A DNA stretch of 64,000 nt from Mesorhizobium sangaii (GTDB lineage: Bacteria; Pseudomonadota; Alphaproteobacteria; Rhizobiales; Rhizobiaceae): positions 533,763 through 597,762 of the forward strand of contig NZ_JACHEF010000003.1 in assembly GCF_014207355.1 (NCBI RefSeq), read 5' to 3'. Shown one piece after another: positions 31,905 to 41,542 of this stretch (position 1 is its first letter; the number at the start of each line of letters is the position of its first letter). The position numbers were made by a program, and so were the translations under genes. The notes beneath the pieces are model-generated. The model saw only the letters and a program-made list of their open reading frames with translations. It ran no database searches and was not told the DNA's origin.

Positions 31905-33218
31905 TCAGTCCTCGATCGGCTCCGGCGGGTGGGCGTCGCGGCCCTTGCCGAACGTATAGCCGGTTTCCACCGCCCTGCGGCCGAACTTGTCGCGCAAGGT
32001 ATCGATGGCGCTTTCGGCCATGGCGCGTTTGCGCGACTGGACGTCGACCAGGTCGGGCGGGTCGGCCTTGTCGTCGTCCGAGAGGTCGCTGACGCCGATG
32101 CCGAGCAGCCGATACTTCGTGCCGTCGGTTTCCTTGCGCAGGAGTTCCACTCACTGGAAGATGCGATCGGCGAGCCGGGTCGGGTCGTTGAGCTGGCGAT
32201 TGCGCGTGCGCAGCTTGAAATCCTGGGTCTTGAGCTTCAGCACCACAGTGCGTCCGGCGATACCGGATTTCTTCAGCCGCGCCGAAACCTTTTCCGAAAG
32301 CCCCCTCAGCACCGCGACCAGTTCATCGAGCGAAGCGATGTCGGTGTCGAAGGTGGTTTCGGCCGACACGCTCTTGGCATCCTGGTAGGGATCGACGCGG
32401 CGGACGTCCTCGCCGCGCGAAAGGCGGAAGAGCCGGTCGCCCATCGTGCCGTAGCGGCGCATCAGGTCGCCACGATCCATCTGCTGCAACTGACCGATGG
32501 TGCGGATGCCGTCGCGCTCCAGCGTGGCGTTGAACGCTTTGCCGACGCCCCAGATCATCGTTACCGGTTGGACCGCCAGGAAGCCGACCGCTTCGGCCTC
32601 GCCAATGACCGAGAAGCCCCGCGGCTTGCGGAAATCCGACGCTATCTTGGCGAGGAACTTGCAGTAGGACAGGCCGGCCGAAACCGTGATGCCGATCTCC
32701 TTCTCGACCGCCAGCGCGAAGCGCGCCAGCACCACTGCCGGCGGCAGGCCGTGCAGCCGTTCGGTGCCGGCGAGGTCGAGAAATGCCTCGTCGATCGAGA
32801 GCGGCTCGACCAGCGGCGTCAGCGCCTGCATCATGGCGCGCACCTCGCGGCCGACGCGCACGTATTTTTCCATGTTGGGGCTGATGACGACCGCCTCGGG
32901 ACAGGCTTCGAGCGCCTTGAACATCGGCATTGCCGAGCGCACGCCCTGGATGCGGGCGATGTAGCAAGCGGTGGAGACGACGCCGCGTTTGCCGCCGCCG
33001 ATGATCAGCGGCTTGTCCTTGAGCGCTGGATTGTCGCGCTTTTCGATCGCTGCATAAAAGGCGTCGCAGTCGATATGGGCCAGATGCAGCCGGTAAAGCT
33101 CGGGGTGGCGCGCCAGCCGGGGGCTGCCGCAGCGTTCGCAGCGGCGCGTCTGGCTGCGCTGAAACGTCAGGCAGTCGCGGCAAAAACCGTGATCGGGATT
33201 GTTGACAGGGGCCGCCAT
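31905..33218 (-). pseudogene. dinB: DNA polymerase IV (DinB), interrupted by an in-frame stop
   Basis: Y-family translesion polymerase. The N-terminal zinc-ribbon-like extension ([19 protein letters not shown]) and the catalytic segments [37 protein letters not shown] and [15 protein letters not shown] are intact. A TGA at 32151-32153 follows [12 protein letters not shown], and the same frame continues with [20 protein letters not shown] for 82 codons to a normal end at 31905. The stop removes the last strands of the little finger domain. Either the gene is recently inactivated, the shortened protein of about 355 residues has altered activity, or the base is a sequencing error. A LexA box overlaps the region just upstream of the start. 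Confidence 0.85.
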
Positions 33219-33224
33219 CGCTGC

Positions 33225-33239
33225 GAACATAAAGAGAAC
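33225..33239 (-). promoter_or_regulatory. LexA (SOS) box of dinB
   Basis: On the minus strand this is GTTC, seven bases (TCTTTAT), GTTC, the alphaproteobacterial LexA operator. It ends seven bases before the dinB start used here, so the transcript may have a very short leader or start inside the box. dinB is a standard SOS gene. The divergent GNAT gene at 33296 shares the intergenic region and could be affected too. Confidence 0.82.
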
Positions 33240-33295
33240 AGAAGCAATGGTACGACAGTGCAAGGCCTGCGACAAGGCTGGCCTGGGGAGAACGC

Positions 33296-33871
33296 ATGAG
33301 CACGACCATAGCGCCGCTGGCCCCCGAACTCTGGGCGGATTTCGAGGACCTCTTCGGCAAGCAGGGGGCCTGTTATGGCTGCTGGTGCACGCATTTCCGG
33401 CTGGCGCCGGCAGTGCGCCGCGAGAGCAGCCGCGAACGCAACAAGGACCACATCAAGGCGCGCATCGAAGCCGGCCCGCCGCCTGGCCTGCTGGCATTCG
33501 AAGACGGCAAGGCGGTCGGCTGGATGCAGATCGGGCCACGCGCCGACGTTCCCGAATGGAACAATCAGGGCAGGGGGTCGGCACCAATCGATCCCGCCGA
33601 CGCCATGGACCCGGCCGTATGGGCGATCTCTTGCTTCTTCATCCGCACCAAGGCGCGCGGCAGGGGTATCACGCATCGCCTGGTCGAAGGCGGTATCGAT
33701 TTCGCCCGCAGGAATGGCGCCCGGCTGGTCGAGGCCTGCCCGATAGACCTGTCCCGGGATTCGCGTTCGATCGGCCTGTTCGTCGGCTCGTCGCGGGTCT
33801 TCGAGAAGGCCGGTTTCGAGCGGCTTGTCGAGCGCAAGGCCGGCCGGCCGTTGATGCGGCTTGTGCTATAA
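33296..33871 (+). CDS. GNAT-family N-acetyltransferase
   Basis: 191 residues. The acetyl-CoA-binding core shows [20 protein letters not shown] (R/Q-x-x-G-x-G/A type loop) followed by [20 protein letters not shown], and the C-terminal [12 protein letters not shown] is typical of GNAT enzymes. The N-terminal [11 protein letters not shown] is a cysteine-rich segment seen in a subfamily of uncharacterised acetyltransferases. GGGGAGAACGC precedes the ATG. Substrate unknown. Confidence 0.85.
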   Translation: MSTTIAPLAPELWADFEDLFGKQGACYGCWCTHFRLAPAVRRESSRERNKDHIKARIEAGPPPGLLAFEDGKAVGWMQIGPRADVPEWNNQGRGSAPIDPADAMDPAVWAISCFFIRTKARGRGITHRLVEGGIDFARRNGARLVEACPIDLSRDSRSIGLFVGSSRVFEKAGFERLVERKAGRPLMRLVL

Positions 33872-34011
33872 TCAGTTCTTACGCCTTGGCGGCGGTTGTT
33901 GATCTCACCTTGCGGTTGTGGCGGTAATTTCATACCAGACGAACGAGGCGTTCCTTCCAAAACGCGTTGCACGGAAACGGATTCGGTCGACGCGCTTTGG
34001 GCTTTTGTTTT

Positions 34012-34060
34012 ATGCATGTCGTTGTCCCCAAACCGCTGCGCGCTGTTGGGCAACATTAGG
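34012..34060. repeat. Rhizobial intergenic palindromic repeat, copy 2
   Basis: Related to the element at 16778-16831: ATGCATGTCGTTGTCCCCAA, CCGCTGCGCGC, TGTTGGGCAACAT. It lies in the leader of the secreted protein gene that starts at 34078. Sequence divergence between copies suggests old insertions. Confidence 0.65.
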
Positions 34061-34077
34061 TCAAACGGAGAATTCGC

Positions 34078-35604
34078 GTGAACCGTGCCCTGCCATTCGT
34101 TTTCCTTCTTGCGTTGAGCGCGCCTGCTTTCGGCCAGACCGTCGACAGTCAGGGTGCCAAGCAACTGTCTGAAGACCTGGCCCGCTATGTCGGCAAACAG
34201 GCGCTCGACAAAGGCATTCTGAAGGTGTCGCTGGAAGGCGATGCATACAAGATCCTGTTTGATTTCAAGGCGCTTGCCGGATCACTGCCAGATCAAAAGC
34301 TGCTGAAAGTCGACGTTGCGCCCTATGCCCTTATGGTCAAGCCGCGTAGCGACGGATCCTGGGATGTCTCGATGGATTTTTCGCAGAGAGCCTCCTTCGA
34401 GTTCAACGGGCCCGAGGGTCTGCAAAGCACGCAGTTTTCGATCAAGGACGGCAAGGGTTCCGGGGTCTACGACCCCAATCTGGCGGCCTTCACCAGCGGC
34501 AGCAGCTCGATGGCCGGCATGACGATGGCATCGAAGGATGCCAAACAGCATATGGAAGCGAGCATCGGCGCCGGTACAGCAACGATCACCGCGAGCAAGG
34601 CCGCGACCGGGGGCGTCGATTTCACAACCTCGCAAAAGGTGTCTGATTTCGTCGAAACGATCAATTTCGACGATCCCGAAAGCGGACTGAAATTCCCGGT
34701 CAACGTCAAATCGCCGGAGCTGTCGGTCGAGGCCAGCGGCAAGGGGGTGCGGACGAAGCCGCTGCTCGATCTCCTGGCATTTGCCGTGGCCAATGAAGAC
34801 GAGGCGACGCTGAAGGCAAACCAGGCGCAACTCAAAGCGCTTCTGCTCGCCGCCTTGCCGGTTTGGGAGCGTGTCGAGGGAACCTACGGCTTCAAGGATT
34901 TCACGGTGGAAAGCCCGGTCGGCAATTTCGGCGCGACGCAGCTCAGCACTGCGTTCGGGTCCGATGGCGTCGCCCAGAACGGCAAGATCAACTATGCCAT
35001 CAAGGCTTCGGGGCTGACCGTGCCGCAACAGCTTCTGCCGAGCTGGAGCGTGGGGCTGTTGCCCACAGATCTCGACCTGAACTTCGGCGGCGCCAATATC
35101 GATCTCGACAGCATGGCGAAGAAGGCGATCGAAGCCTTTGATCTCAATAAGAATCCGCCGCTGACAGCTGATTTCGGCGACCAGCTCAAAGCCGACTTCA
35201 TGGCCAAGACGCCGAAGGTCGTGATCGGCCACAGCAGCGTGAAGAACAAGGATACGGAGATCGCCCTGGAAGGCGAAATGACCTTCCCCGACGAGAAGCC
35301 GGAGGCAAGCTTGACGGTCGACGTCACTGGCTTCGACAAGCTCGTCGAGGGCCTGCAGACAGCGGCAAAGTCGGAGCCGGAGGTGGCGCAGTACGTACCT
35401 GCCGCTCTCATGGTGAAGGGTTTTGGCAAGACGCTGCCAGATGGACGCATCGAATGGGTAGTCAACGCCAAGGCCGACGGTTCGGTCATGGTCAACGGCG
35501 TCATGGTCAAGCCGGCTGATCCGGCCGTGGATGACAGTGTCGATGACAGTGTCGATGACAGTGGGGACGACAGCGGCGGGGCGGGAGCGAAGCTGAATCC
35601 CTGA
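34078..35604 (+). CDS. Large secreted protein with acidic repeat tail
   Basis: 508 residues with a signal peptide (ALPFVFLLALSAPAFGQ) and no further membrane segments. The mature chain is beta-rich and reminiscent of DUF945/DUF2125-type periplasmic proteins (DVAPYALMVKPRSDGSWDVS, TSQKVSDFVETINFDDPESG, NGKINYAIKASGLTVP), but I cannot assign a family firmly. The C-terminus is an Asp/Ser tail encoded by a 12-base tandem repeat. The start is GTG with GGAG eight bases upstream. Confidence 0.78.
   Translation: MNRALPFVFLLALSAPAFGQTVDSQGAKQLSEDLARYVGKQALDKGILKVSLEGDAYKILFDFKALAGSLPDQKLLKVDVAPYALMVKPRSDGSWDVSMDFSQRASFEFNGPEGLQSTQFSIKDGKGSGVYDPNLAAFTSGSSSMAGMTMASKDAKQHMEASIGAGTATITASKAATGGVDFTTSQKVSDFVETINFDDPESGLKFPVNVKSPELSVEASGKGVRTKPLLDLLAFAVANEDEATLKANQAQLKALLLAALPVWERVEGTYGFKDFTVESPVGNFGATQLSTAFGSDGVAQNGKINYAIKASGLTVPQQLLPSWSVGLLPTDLDLNFGGANIDLDSMAKKAIEAFDLNKNPPLTADFGDQLKADFMAKTPKVVIGHSSVKNKDTEIALEGEMTFPDEKPEASLTVDVTGFDKLVEGLQTAAKSEPEVAQYVPAALMVKGFGKTLPDGRIEWVVNAKADGSVMVNGVMVKPADPAVDDSVDDSVDDSGDDSGGAGAKLNP
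35530..35577 (+). repeat. 12-base tandem repeat, four units, inside a gene
   Basis: Units GATGACAGTGTC, GATGACAGTGTC, GATGACAGTGGG and GACGACAGCGGC encode DDSV, DDSV, DDSG, DDSG near the C-terminus of the secreted protein. Because the unit is a multiple of three, slippage changes tail length and not frame. Confidence 0.85.
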
Positions 35605-35678
35605 GGGCTGGCCTCTATCTCTCTGTTTTGGCGCAATTCGGGGCGGAAAACCGTTTCACACTTATTCCTGGAATTGGG

Positions 35679-36332
35679 CTAGAGCCCCAGCGCGTTCGCA
35701 ATCTTCGGCGCTGCTTCGTGCCAGTCCTGCACGACGATGATGTCGTCCGGCACCGGCGGCAGGAATGCGCGCAGCGAATTGTCGGCCATCAGATGGAACA
35801 GACCGGCATCGGCGACGGATACCCGCACCGATGCCAGATTGTGCGGCTGATCGTCGACGAAGACCACCGGCCGGCCGGTCTTGCCGCGAAGCCTGGCCAC
35901 TGCCGGTCCCTTGGCCATTTCAGTGGTCAGAAGCGGGTAGCTCAGTCCGAGTGCATCGAGATGGGCGCGACGCACGGCACGGTGCTTGTGGGGCATGGCC
36001 GTCAGCAGAATGATCTCGGCGCGATCGCCCAGTCCCGCCAGGGCATCCGCGGCACCGTCAGTGATGCCCTGCCAGTCTGCCTGGGCATCGAAGAAATCGC
36101 TCAGAAGTGCCGTGACTTCGGGCTGTTCGATCAGGCGACCGCTCGCCGTCTCGGCAATGTTGCCGGTCAGCCGGAACGAGGCCAGCGTCAGGCCGAAACC
36201 GCGCGCCTTGAGGAAATTCGGGAACGGGCGGATGAATTCGAGCACCACGTCGTCGACATCGAGCACCAGCAGCGGGCGGCTGTCCGCCGCCAGTTCCTCG
36301 ATCTGGCGCGCGGTTTCGGGATCATCGCTCAT
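35679..36332 (-). CDS. HAD-superfamily hydrolase
   Basis: 217 residues with HAD motif I in PLLVLDVDDVVLEFIRPF (nucleophile Asp in LDVDD), motif II EIILLTAMPHKHRA and motif IV-like VVFVDDQPHNLASV. Likely a phosphatase; substrate unknown. Its ATG overlaps the stop of the DUF3572 gene (ATGA), so the two are coupled. The partner arrangement next to divK is conserved in rhizobia as far as I recall. Confidence 0.85.
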   Translation of the reverse strand: MSDDPETARQIEELAADSRPLLVLDVDDVVLEFIRPFPNFLKARGFGLTLASFRLTGNIAETASGRLIEQPEVTALLSDFFDAQADWQGITDGAADALAGLGDRAEIILLTAMPHKHRAVRRAHLDALGLSYPLLTTEMAKGPAVARLRGKTGRPVVFVDDQPHNLASVRVSVADAGLFHLMADNSLRAFLPPVPDDIIVVQDWHEAAPKIANALGL

Positions 36333-36628
36333 ATGGAATGCTCATGGTTGTCGTCGCCCAGCGGCAGCGCCCGCAGGGCCTTGCCGACAGCTGCCGGCGG
36401 CGTGCCGGTTTCGTCGGCAAAGCGGATCAGCGTCGGCTCATGGGCGAGAATGAACTGCAGGACGCCAGCCAGGAATCCTGGTTCGCCGGCAGCCTTGCGG
36501 ATCGAATGCGCCTCGATACCGGTGATTGCCAGAAAGCGCGGCAACAGCTCCGGATCGGAGGCGACGAAGCCCAGGGCCTTCACCGCAATCGATTCCGCTT
36601 CTTCACGCATTGACGCTGCGTTTGCCAT
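36329..36628 (-). CDS. DUF3572 family protein
   Basis: 99 residues, small helical and soluble: EEAESIAVKALGFVASDPEL, PRFLAITGIEAHSIRKAA and FLAGVLQFILAHEPTLIRF match the DUF3572 family of alphaproteobacteria. Function unknown. ATG at 36628 is chosen; a GTG immediately before could add one residue. It is divergent from divK, with 225 bases between, a position that is common for this family. Confidence 0.85.
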   Translation of the reverse strand: MANAASMREEAESIAVKALGFVASDPELLPRFLAITGIEAHSIRKAAGEPGFLAGVLQFILAHEPTLIRFADETGTPPAAVGKALRALPLGDDNHEHSI

Positions 36629-36853
36629 CACTACCTTCGGTGTGTGGAATGAGTCTCTCCCGCAGTAATGGCAAGAGATGCTTGCGGCAAGCCATTAGAG
36701 CGGCGCCCGAGGTGGAATCCAGACAGCTTTTTGCCCCACGGATTTCCGTTTCGTCAATGATATTGCCGTAGAGTGAAGCAGGGTTTGGTGCGTCTTTCAG
36801 ATGGACGCATGACGGTCACCTTCGAGCGGAAGGACGGCCGGGACGGGATATCG

Positions 36854-37225
36854 ATGCCGAAGAAGGTCATGATCGTCGAGGACAATGAGCTCAACATGAA
36901 GCTCTTTCGGGACCTCATCGAAGCAAGCGGTTACGAGACTGTGCGCACCCGCAACGGCCTGGAAGCGCTCGATCTGGCGCGCAAGCACCGGCCGGATCTC
37001 ATCCTGATGGATATCCAGTTGCCTGAAGTGTCGGGGCTGGAAGTGACCAAATGGCTGAAGGAGGATGACGAGCTGCACGTCATCCCAGTCATCGCGGTGA
37101 CCGCCTTCGCAATGAAAGGCGACGAGGAACGCATCCGCCAGGGTGGCTGCGAGGCCTATATCTCCAAGCCGATCTCGGTGCCGCGTTTCATCGAAACCAT
37201 CAAATCCTATTTGGGCGATGCGTGA
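36854..37225 (+). CDS. divK: Single-domain response regulator DivK
   Basis: Cell-cycle phosphorelay protein that acts with DivJ, PleC and DivL to control CtrA. 123 residues forming one receiver domain: acidic pair in IVEDNE, phosphoacceptor Asp 53 in [13 protein letters not shown], Thr in [11 protein letters not shown] and Lys in [11 protein letters not shown]. The ATG giving [14 protein letters not shown] is the family start. It precedes pleD by 33 bases in the usual divK-pleD pair. Confidence 0.96.
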   Translation: MPKKVMIVEDNELNMKLFRDLIEASGYETVRTRNGLEALDLARKHRPDLILMDIQLPEVSGLEVTKWLKEDDELHVIPVIAVTAFAMKGDEERIRQGGCEAYISKPISVPRFIETIKSYLGDA

Positions 37226-37258
37226 TGCGCCCTTCCAGCCAAGCCGGAGCCTTGTGAC

Positions 37259-38632
37259 ATGACTGCACGGATCCTCGTCGTCGACGACATCCCTGCCAAT
37301 GTGCGGCTGCTGGAGGTTCGGCTGCTGGCCGAATATTTCGAGGTGTTGACCGCCACAAACGGGCCGGACGCCATCGAGACCTGCGAGAATGGCAAGGTCG
37401 ATGTCGTGCTGCTCGACGTGATGATGCCCGACATGGACGGGTTCGAAGTCTGCCGACGGCTGAAGAGCGACCCGGCGACGTCGCACATTCCGGTGGTGAT
37501 GATCACCGCGCTCGACCAGGTTTCCGACCGCGTGCGCGGGCTCGAAGCCGGCGCCGATGATTTCCTGACCAAACCGGTCAACGACCTGCAACTGATGACG
37601 CGCGTCAAGAGCCTGGTCCGGCTGAAGTCGCTCACCGACGAGTTGCGGCTGCGCGCTTCGACGACGCGCAACATTGGTATCGAAGAACTGCTGAGCCGCA
37701 ATTTCGCCTCCGAGGACACGACGCCGAAAGTGCTTTTGATCGACGAGCGCAAATCCTCGGTCGAGCGCATCCAGAAGATGCTGCGCGACCGTGCCGACCT
37801 CGACGTCACCAGCGATCCGCATGCCGGCTTCTTCCAGGCCGCCGAGACGCCCTACGAATGCGTGATGATCTCGACGGCCTTTGCGGATTTCGATCCGCTC
37901 CGGCTCTGTTCGCAGTTGCGGTCGCTCGACCGCACCCGTTTCGTCCCGATCATCCTGCTGGCGGAGGCGGGAGAGGACGAGCGCATCATTCGTGGCCTGG
38001 AGCTCGGCATCAACGACTATCTGATGCGGCCGATCGACCAGCAGGAACTGACGGCGCGGCTGCGCACCCAGGTGCGCCGCAAGCGCTACAACGACCAGCT
38101 GCGCGCCAGCGTCACCCAAACCATCGAGATGGCGGTGACCGACGGGCTGACCGGGCTGCACAACCGCCGCTATCTCGACAGCCATCTGCAGACGCTGTTC
38201 GATCGCGCCGTTGCGCGGCGGCGGCCGCTGTCGGTGATGATCACCGATCTCGACCGTTTCAAGTCGATCAACGACGCACACGGCCATGACGGCGGCGACG
38301 AGGTGTTGCGGGAATTCGCGCGGCGGCTGCGCAAGAATGTCAGGGGTATCGACCTTGCCTGCCGCTTTGGCGGCGAGGAGTTCGTCGTGGTGATGCCGGA
38401 CACCGAGGGTACGGTTGCCGAAAAGGTGGCCGAACGCATTCGCGCCGAAATCGCCCAGGCGCCTTTTGCCATCGGCCCGGACGGCAAGACGACCGAAGTC
38501 ACCGTCAGTGTCGGCGTGTCGTCGGTGCTGAAGGGGGTGGACACGGTGGCGGCGCTGATGAAACGTGCCGACCTCGCGCTCTACGAAGCCAAGAGCGGCG
38601 GCCGCAACCGCGTCGTCGCCAAGGCGGCGTAA
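37259..38632 (+). CDS. pleD: Response regulator diguanylate cyclase PleD
   Basis: Cyclic di-GMP synthase switched on by phosphorylation at the cell pole. 457 residues: a first receiver with Asp 53 in VVLLDVMMPDMDG and LTKPVNDLQL, a second receiver-like adaptor (about 155-275) where the acceptor position reads CVMISTAFADF without the aspartate, and a GGDEF domain with ITDLDRFKSINDAHGHDGGD and CRFGGEEFVVVMPD. RGIDLACRFGGEEF supplies an RxxD inhibitory site, so product feedback is expected. Domain order is as in Caulobacter PleD. Confidence 0.96.
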   Translation: MTARILVVDDIPANVRLLEVRLLAEYFEVLTATNGPDAIETCENGKVDVVLLDVMMPDMDGFEVCRRLKSDPATSHIPVVMITALDQVSDRVRGLEAGADDFLTKPVNDLQLMTRVKSLVRLKSLTDELRLRASTTRNIGIEELLSRNFASEDTTPKVLLIDERKSSVERIQKMLRDRADLDVTSDPHAGFFQAAETPYECVMISTAFADFDPLRLCSQLRSLDRTRFVPIILLAEAGEDERIIRGLELGINDYLMRPIDQQELTARLRTQVRRKRYNDQLRASVTQTIEMAVTDGLTGLHNRRYLDSHLQTLFDRAVARRRPLSVMITDLDRFKSINDAHGHDGGDEVLREFARRLRKNVRGIDLACRFGGEEFVVVMPDTEGTVAEKVAERIRAEIAQAPFAIGPDGKTTEVTVSVGVSSVLKGVDTVAALMKRADLALYEAKSGGRNRVVAKAA

Positions 38633-39170
38633 ACCGCAAAGGCCGATTATCCAGTCAACCCGATAGGGTTACCCGTTTACCTTAATCCAAGCGATTCGCG
38701 AGCCTTGGTTAAGAAATGGTTGATTTTCATAAGCTCTTGCGCAAGTGTGCAGGCCAAGACGAAGCCGGCACGAGGACAGACAGCCGGCTTGATCCCTAGA
38801 AATACCCCATGATGCTCAGGTCCGCCGCATCTCCTGGGTCCGTGGGGTCGGCCGGCCGGCGCTGGCACATAGTGGCCTCCTCGTACCGCTGCCAAACGCC
38901 GACCGGCCCCTCTCCAGACAGAACATCAGAGCCGCGTGCCGAGGCACGGATTGCTCTGCTCTTTTCGTGTGAAAAATCCGGGTCCGCCTCTCTTGGATCA
39001 ACGGCGAGCCTTATGGCGCCCTTGTCACTGCGCGAGCAGTTTTGTTGGTGGCTGGCGACCTGAAGGGAAGAGTACTCTCTCCACTTCATACATATGGCGC
39101 ACAAGGGGATTGCGGCAAGACCCGGCTCCTCCCGTAAAACCGTCGGCCTGAACAACGGTAAGGAACGGGA
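38633..39170. other. Intergenic stretch at the left edge of the accessory insert
   Basis: Contains an imperfect inverted repeat just after pleD (CTTAATCCAAG at about 38681 and CTTGGTTAAG at about 38703), a possible terminator without a T tract. From about 38800 to 39100 the minus strand has an open frame ending in LSIMGYF that is not obviously a gene; it could be a remnant. Nothing else could be identified. It probably marks the junction between the divK-pleD block and imported DNA. Confidence 0.5.
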
Positions 39171-40665
39171 GTGACCATAATGCCTATAATGACCGATCAT
39201 GCGGTGGTGATCGCCGGAGGCGGCCCGACAGGGTTGATGCTGGCAGCAGAACTCGCGCTGGCGAATGTCGACGTTGCCATTGTCGAGCGGCGTCCCAACC
39301 AGGAGCTTGTTGGCTTGCGTGCGGGCGGCCTGCATGCACGCACGATCGAGGTTCTGGATCAGCGTGGGATCGCCGACCGGTTTTTGTCGCAAGGACAACG
39401 CTTTCAGGCCGTCGGCTTCCATGTGATCCGGCTGGACATCAGCGACTTTCCAACGCGGCACAACTGCCTGCTCGGGCTGCGTCAAAACCACATTGAACGG
39501 ATATTGGCCGGCTGGGTCGAGAAGTTGAAAGTGCCGATCTATCGCGGCAAGAGGTAGCGAGGTTCGCGCAGACGACAGCGGGGTCATCATCGAGTTGGCC
39601 AGTGGCCAACGTATGAAGACACATTATCTGGTGGGCTGTGACGGGGGGCGAAGCATCATCCGAAAAGCAGCCGGCATCGAATTCGCCGGATGGGATCCGA
39701 CGATGAGCTGGATGATCGCCGAGGTCGAGATGTCTGAGGAGCCGTCATTGGGCTTTCGGGACACCAACTCCGGTATCCACGCTTTGGGCAAGACCGGGGA
39801 GGGTGGGACAGTCGGCGTCGTGCTGACAGAACCGCGACTGAAGACCGGCGGAGAGCCCACGCTTCGCGATCTCAGCGAGGCGCTGGTTGCCATCTATGGG
39901 ACCGACTTTGGTGTCCACAGTCCGACCTGGCTCTCGCGCTTCACCGATATGACAAGGCAAGCCGCGACTTATCGCGACGGACGGGTCCTGTTGGCGGGCG
40001 ATGCCGCGCACATCCATCCCCCGATGGGCGGGCAGGGCCTCAACATCGGTGTACAGGATGCGGTGAACCTCGGCTGGAAGCTGGCGCAGGTGGTCAAGCG
40101 CATCTCACCGGAGAGCCTCCTCGATACCTACCATGCGGAGCGCCACCCGGTCGCCGCCCGTGTCTTGCAGAACACGATGGCGCAGGTTGCGCTTCGGCGT
40201 ATGGACGACCGCGGCAAGGCGATGGCCGACATCGTTGCGGAACTGCTCGGGATGGACGAACCGCGCAGGCGGATGGCCGGCGAGATGTCCGGTCTGGGCG
40301 TTCACTACAATCTCGGCCAAGGGCATCCCCTGCTCGGCCGTCGAATGCCCGACCTCGACTTGCTCACCGCCAGCGGCCCGATGCGGGTCTTTGCCCTGCT
40401 GCACCATGCCCGGCCGGTGATGCTCAACTTCGGTCAGCCAGGCGGCTTCGACATCACACCGTGGGCGGATCGGGTCAAGCAGATCGACGCCACATATTCC
40501 GGACCATGGGAGCTTCCGGTCCTTGGTCCCGTCGCCGCTCCGACCGCCGCGTTGATCCGGCCCGATGGCCATGTGGCCTGGGTAGGGGACGGAACCCGTA
40601 TTGGACTTGCCGACGCGCTGACCGCATGGTTCGGCCCGCCTGCCGTGGCGCCACAGCCACAATGA
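39171..40665 (+). pseudogene. FAD-dependent aromatic-type monooxygenase, frameshifted
   Basis: Member of the PheA/TfdB flavin monooxygenase family. The N-terminal part has the FAD-binding AVVIAGGGPTGLMLAAELAL and stops at a TAG at 39555-39557. The remaining two thirds lie in another frame, with YLVGCDGGRSIIRKAAG, RVLLAGDAAHIHPPMGGQGL and NIGVQDAVNLGWKLAQ intact. Between the frames, the third frame reads EVARFAQ, just what relatives have there, so two single-base losses near 39550 and 39570 explain the break. The residual sequence is otherwise well preserved, which points to recent inactivation or to sequence error. A start GTG with AAGGA is used. Confidence 0.85.
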
Positions 40666-40807
40666 AGCCGGCCCACATAACTTTCTGAAATACCTTCTGA
40701 AATGCATCGCGTTGCCGCTTGCTGTGGCGCGTTCTGCTGACAACCGATTGACAGGACCTTTTATCCATGCAGAAATTGGTTGGACCATTGAACCACTTGG
40801 AGAGAGC

Positions 40808-41542
40808 GTGGACCAGAACAGCCTGCCACCCATTCAGACGACGGCGCGCGATGACGCCGTGCTGAAGGCGTTGGTCGGGTTTGTTCGCGCCGAAGCCTTG
40901 CAGCCCGGCGAGCGACTTCCGACCGAGCGCATTCTGGCCGAACGGCTGAAGGTCAGCCGTAACACGGTGCGTGAGGCGCTGACGCGCTGGGAAGGGCTCG
41001 GTCTGGTCGAGCGCCGGCAGGGCAGCGGCACCTATCTCAAGGCGGCCGTCTCACCCGACATGCTGCATATGCCGCTGACGCTGGCGGGCGGCAATGATTT
41101 CACCAGCCTGATGCAGACGCTGGAAATCCGCCGCGCACTGGAGGCTGAGGCCGCCGCACTCTGTGCCGAGCGGGCAAGCCAGACCGACATTGCCGAGATC
41201 GCGCGCAAGCTCGACATCATGGAGCAGGCGTTTCGCACGCGCGACGGCATGTCGTCAGAAGAGGACTGGGAGTTCCACCAGGCGATCTACCGGGTCTCGG
41301 GCAATCCGCTGTTCGAGCAGATCATCGCCGCCATGCACGAACTGTTCCACCGGTTCTGGGAGCATCCGCTCGGCGTGCGCGACTTCGGCCATGCCAGCTT
41401 TCCCTATCACCGCACCATCTACGAATGCATTGCCGCGCGCGACCCGCAGGGCGCCCGCGCCGAGGCGCTCAAGCTGATCGCCACTGTCGAGGACGATCTG
41501 AAGCGCGGTGCCGCCAAACTCAAACTTTCGAGCCAGACATGA
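40808..41542 (+). CDS. FadR-type GntR transcription regulator
   Basis: 244 residues. The winged helix domain shows GERLPTERILAERLKVSRNT and VREALTRWEGLGLVERRQGS; the C-terminal FCD domain has metal-type ligands in EEDWEFHQAIYRVSGNPLFE, MHELFHRFW and FPYHRTIYECIAARD. FCD regulators bind small carboxylic acids or sugar acids. It overlaps the next gene by four bases and probably controls the lyase and transporter. The GTG with GGAGAG upstream was chosen over a further Met at 40712. Confidence 0.9.
   Translation: MDQNSLPPIQTTARDDAVLKALVGFVRAEALQPGERLPTERILAERLKVSRNTVREALTRWEGLGLVERRQGSGTYLKAAVSPDMLHMPLTLAGGNDFTSLMQTLEIRRALEAEAAALCAERASQTDIAEIARKLDIMEQAFRTRDGMSSEEDWEFHQAIYRVSGNPLFEQIIAAMHELFHRFWEHPLGVRDFGHASFPYHRTIYECIAARDPQGARAEALKLIATVEDDLKRGAAKLKLSSQT

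Noticed and set aside
32151-32153. Selenocysteine readthrough of the dinB TGA
   Set aside because: There is no reason to expect selenocysteine in DinB, and no SECIS-like hairpin is apparent right after the codon.
33247-33360. A short cysteine-containing ORF overlapping the GNAT start
   Set aside because: It runs into the GNAT gene in another frame and has no ribosome site; the GNAT start has GGGGAG.
38796-39110. A degenerate regulator gene (TetR-like) divergent from the monooxygenase
   Set aside because: The minus-strand frame has no recognisable helix-turn-helix or family motif; it is only noted as possible remnant.
41425-41538. An N-terminal extension of the PLP enzyme
   Set aside because: The extra 38 residues are the shadow of the regulator's C-terminus; the ATGA overlap start gives a normal family N-terminus.
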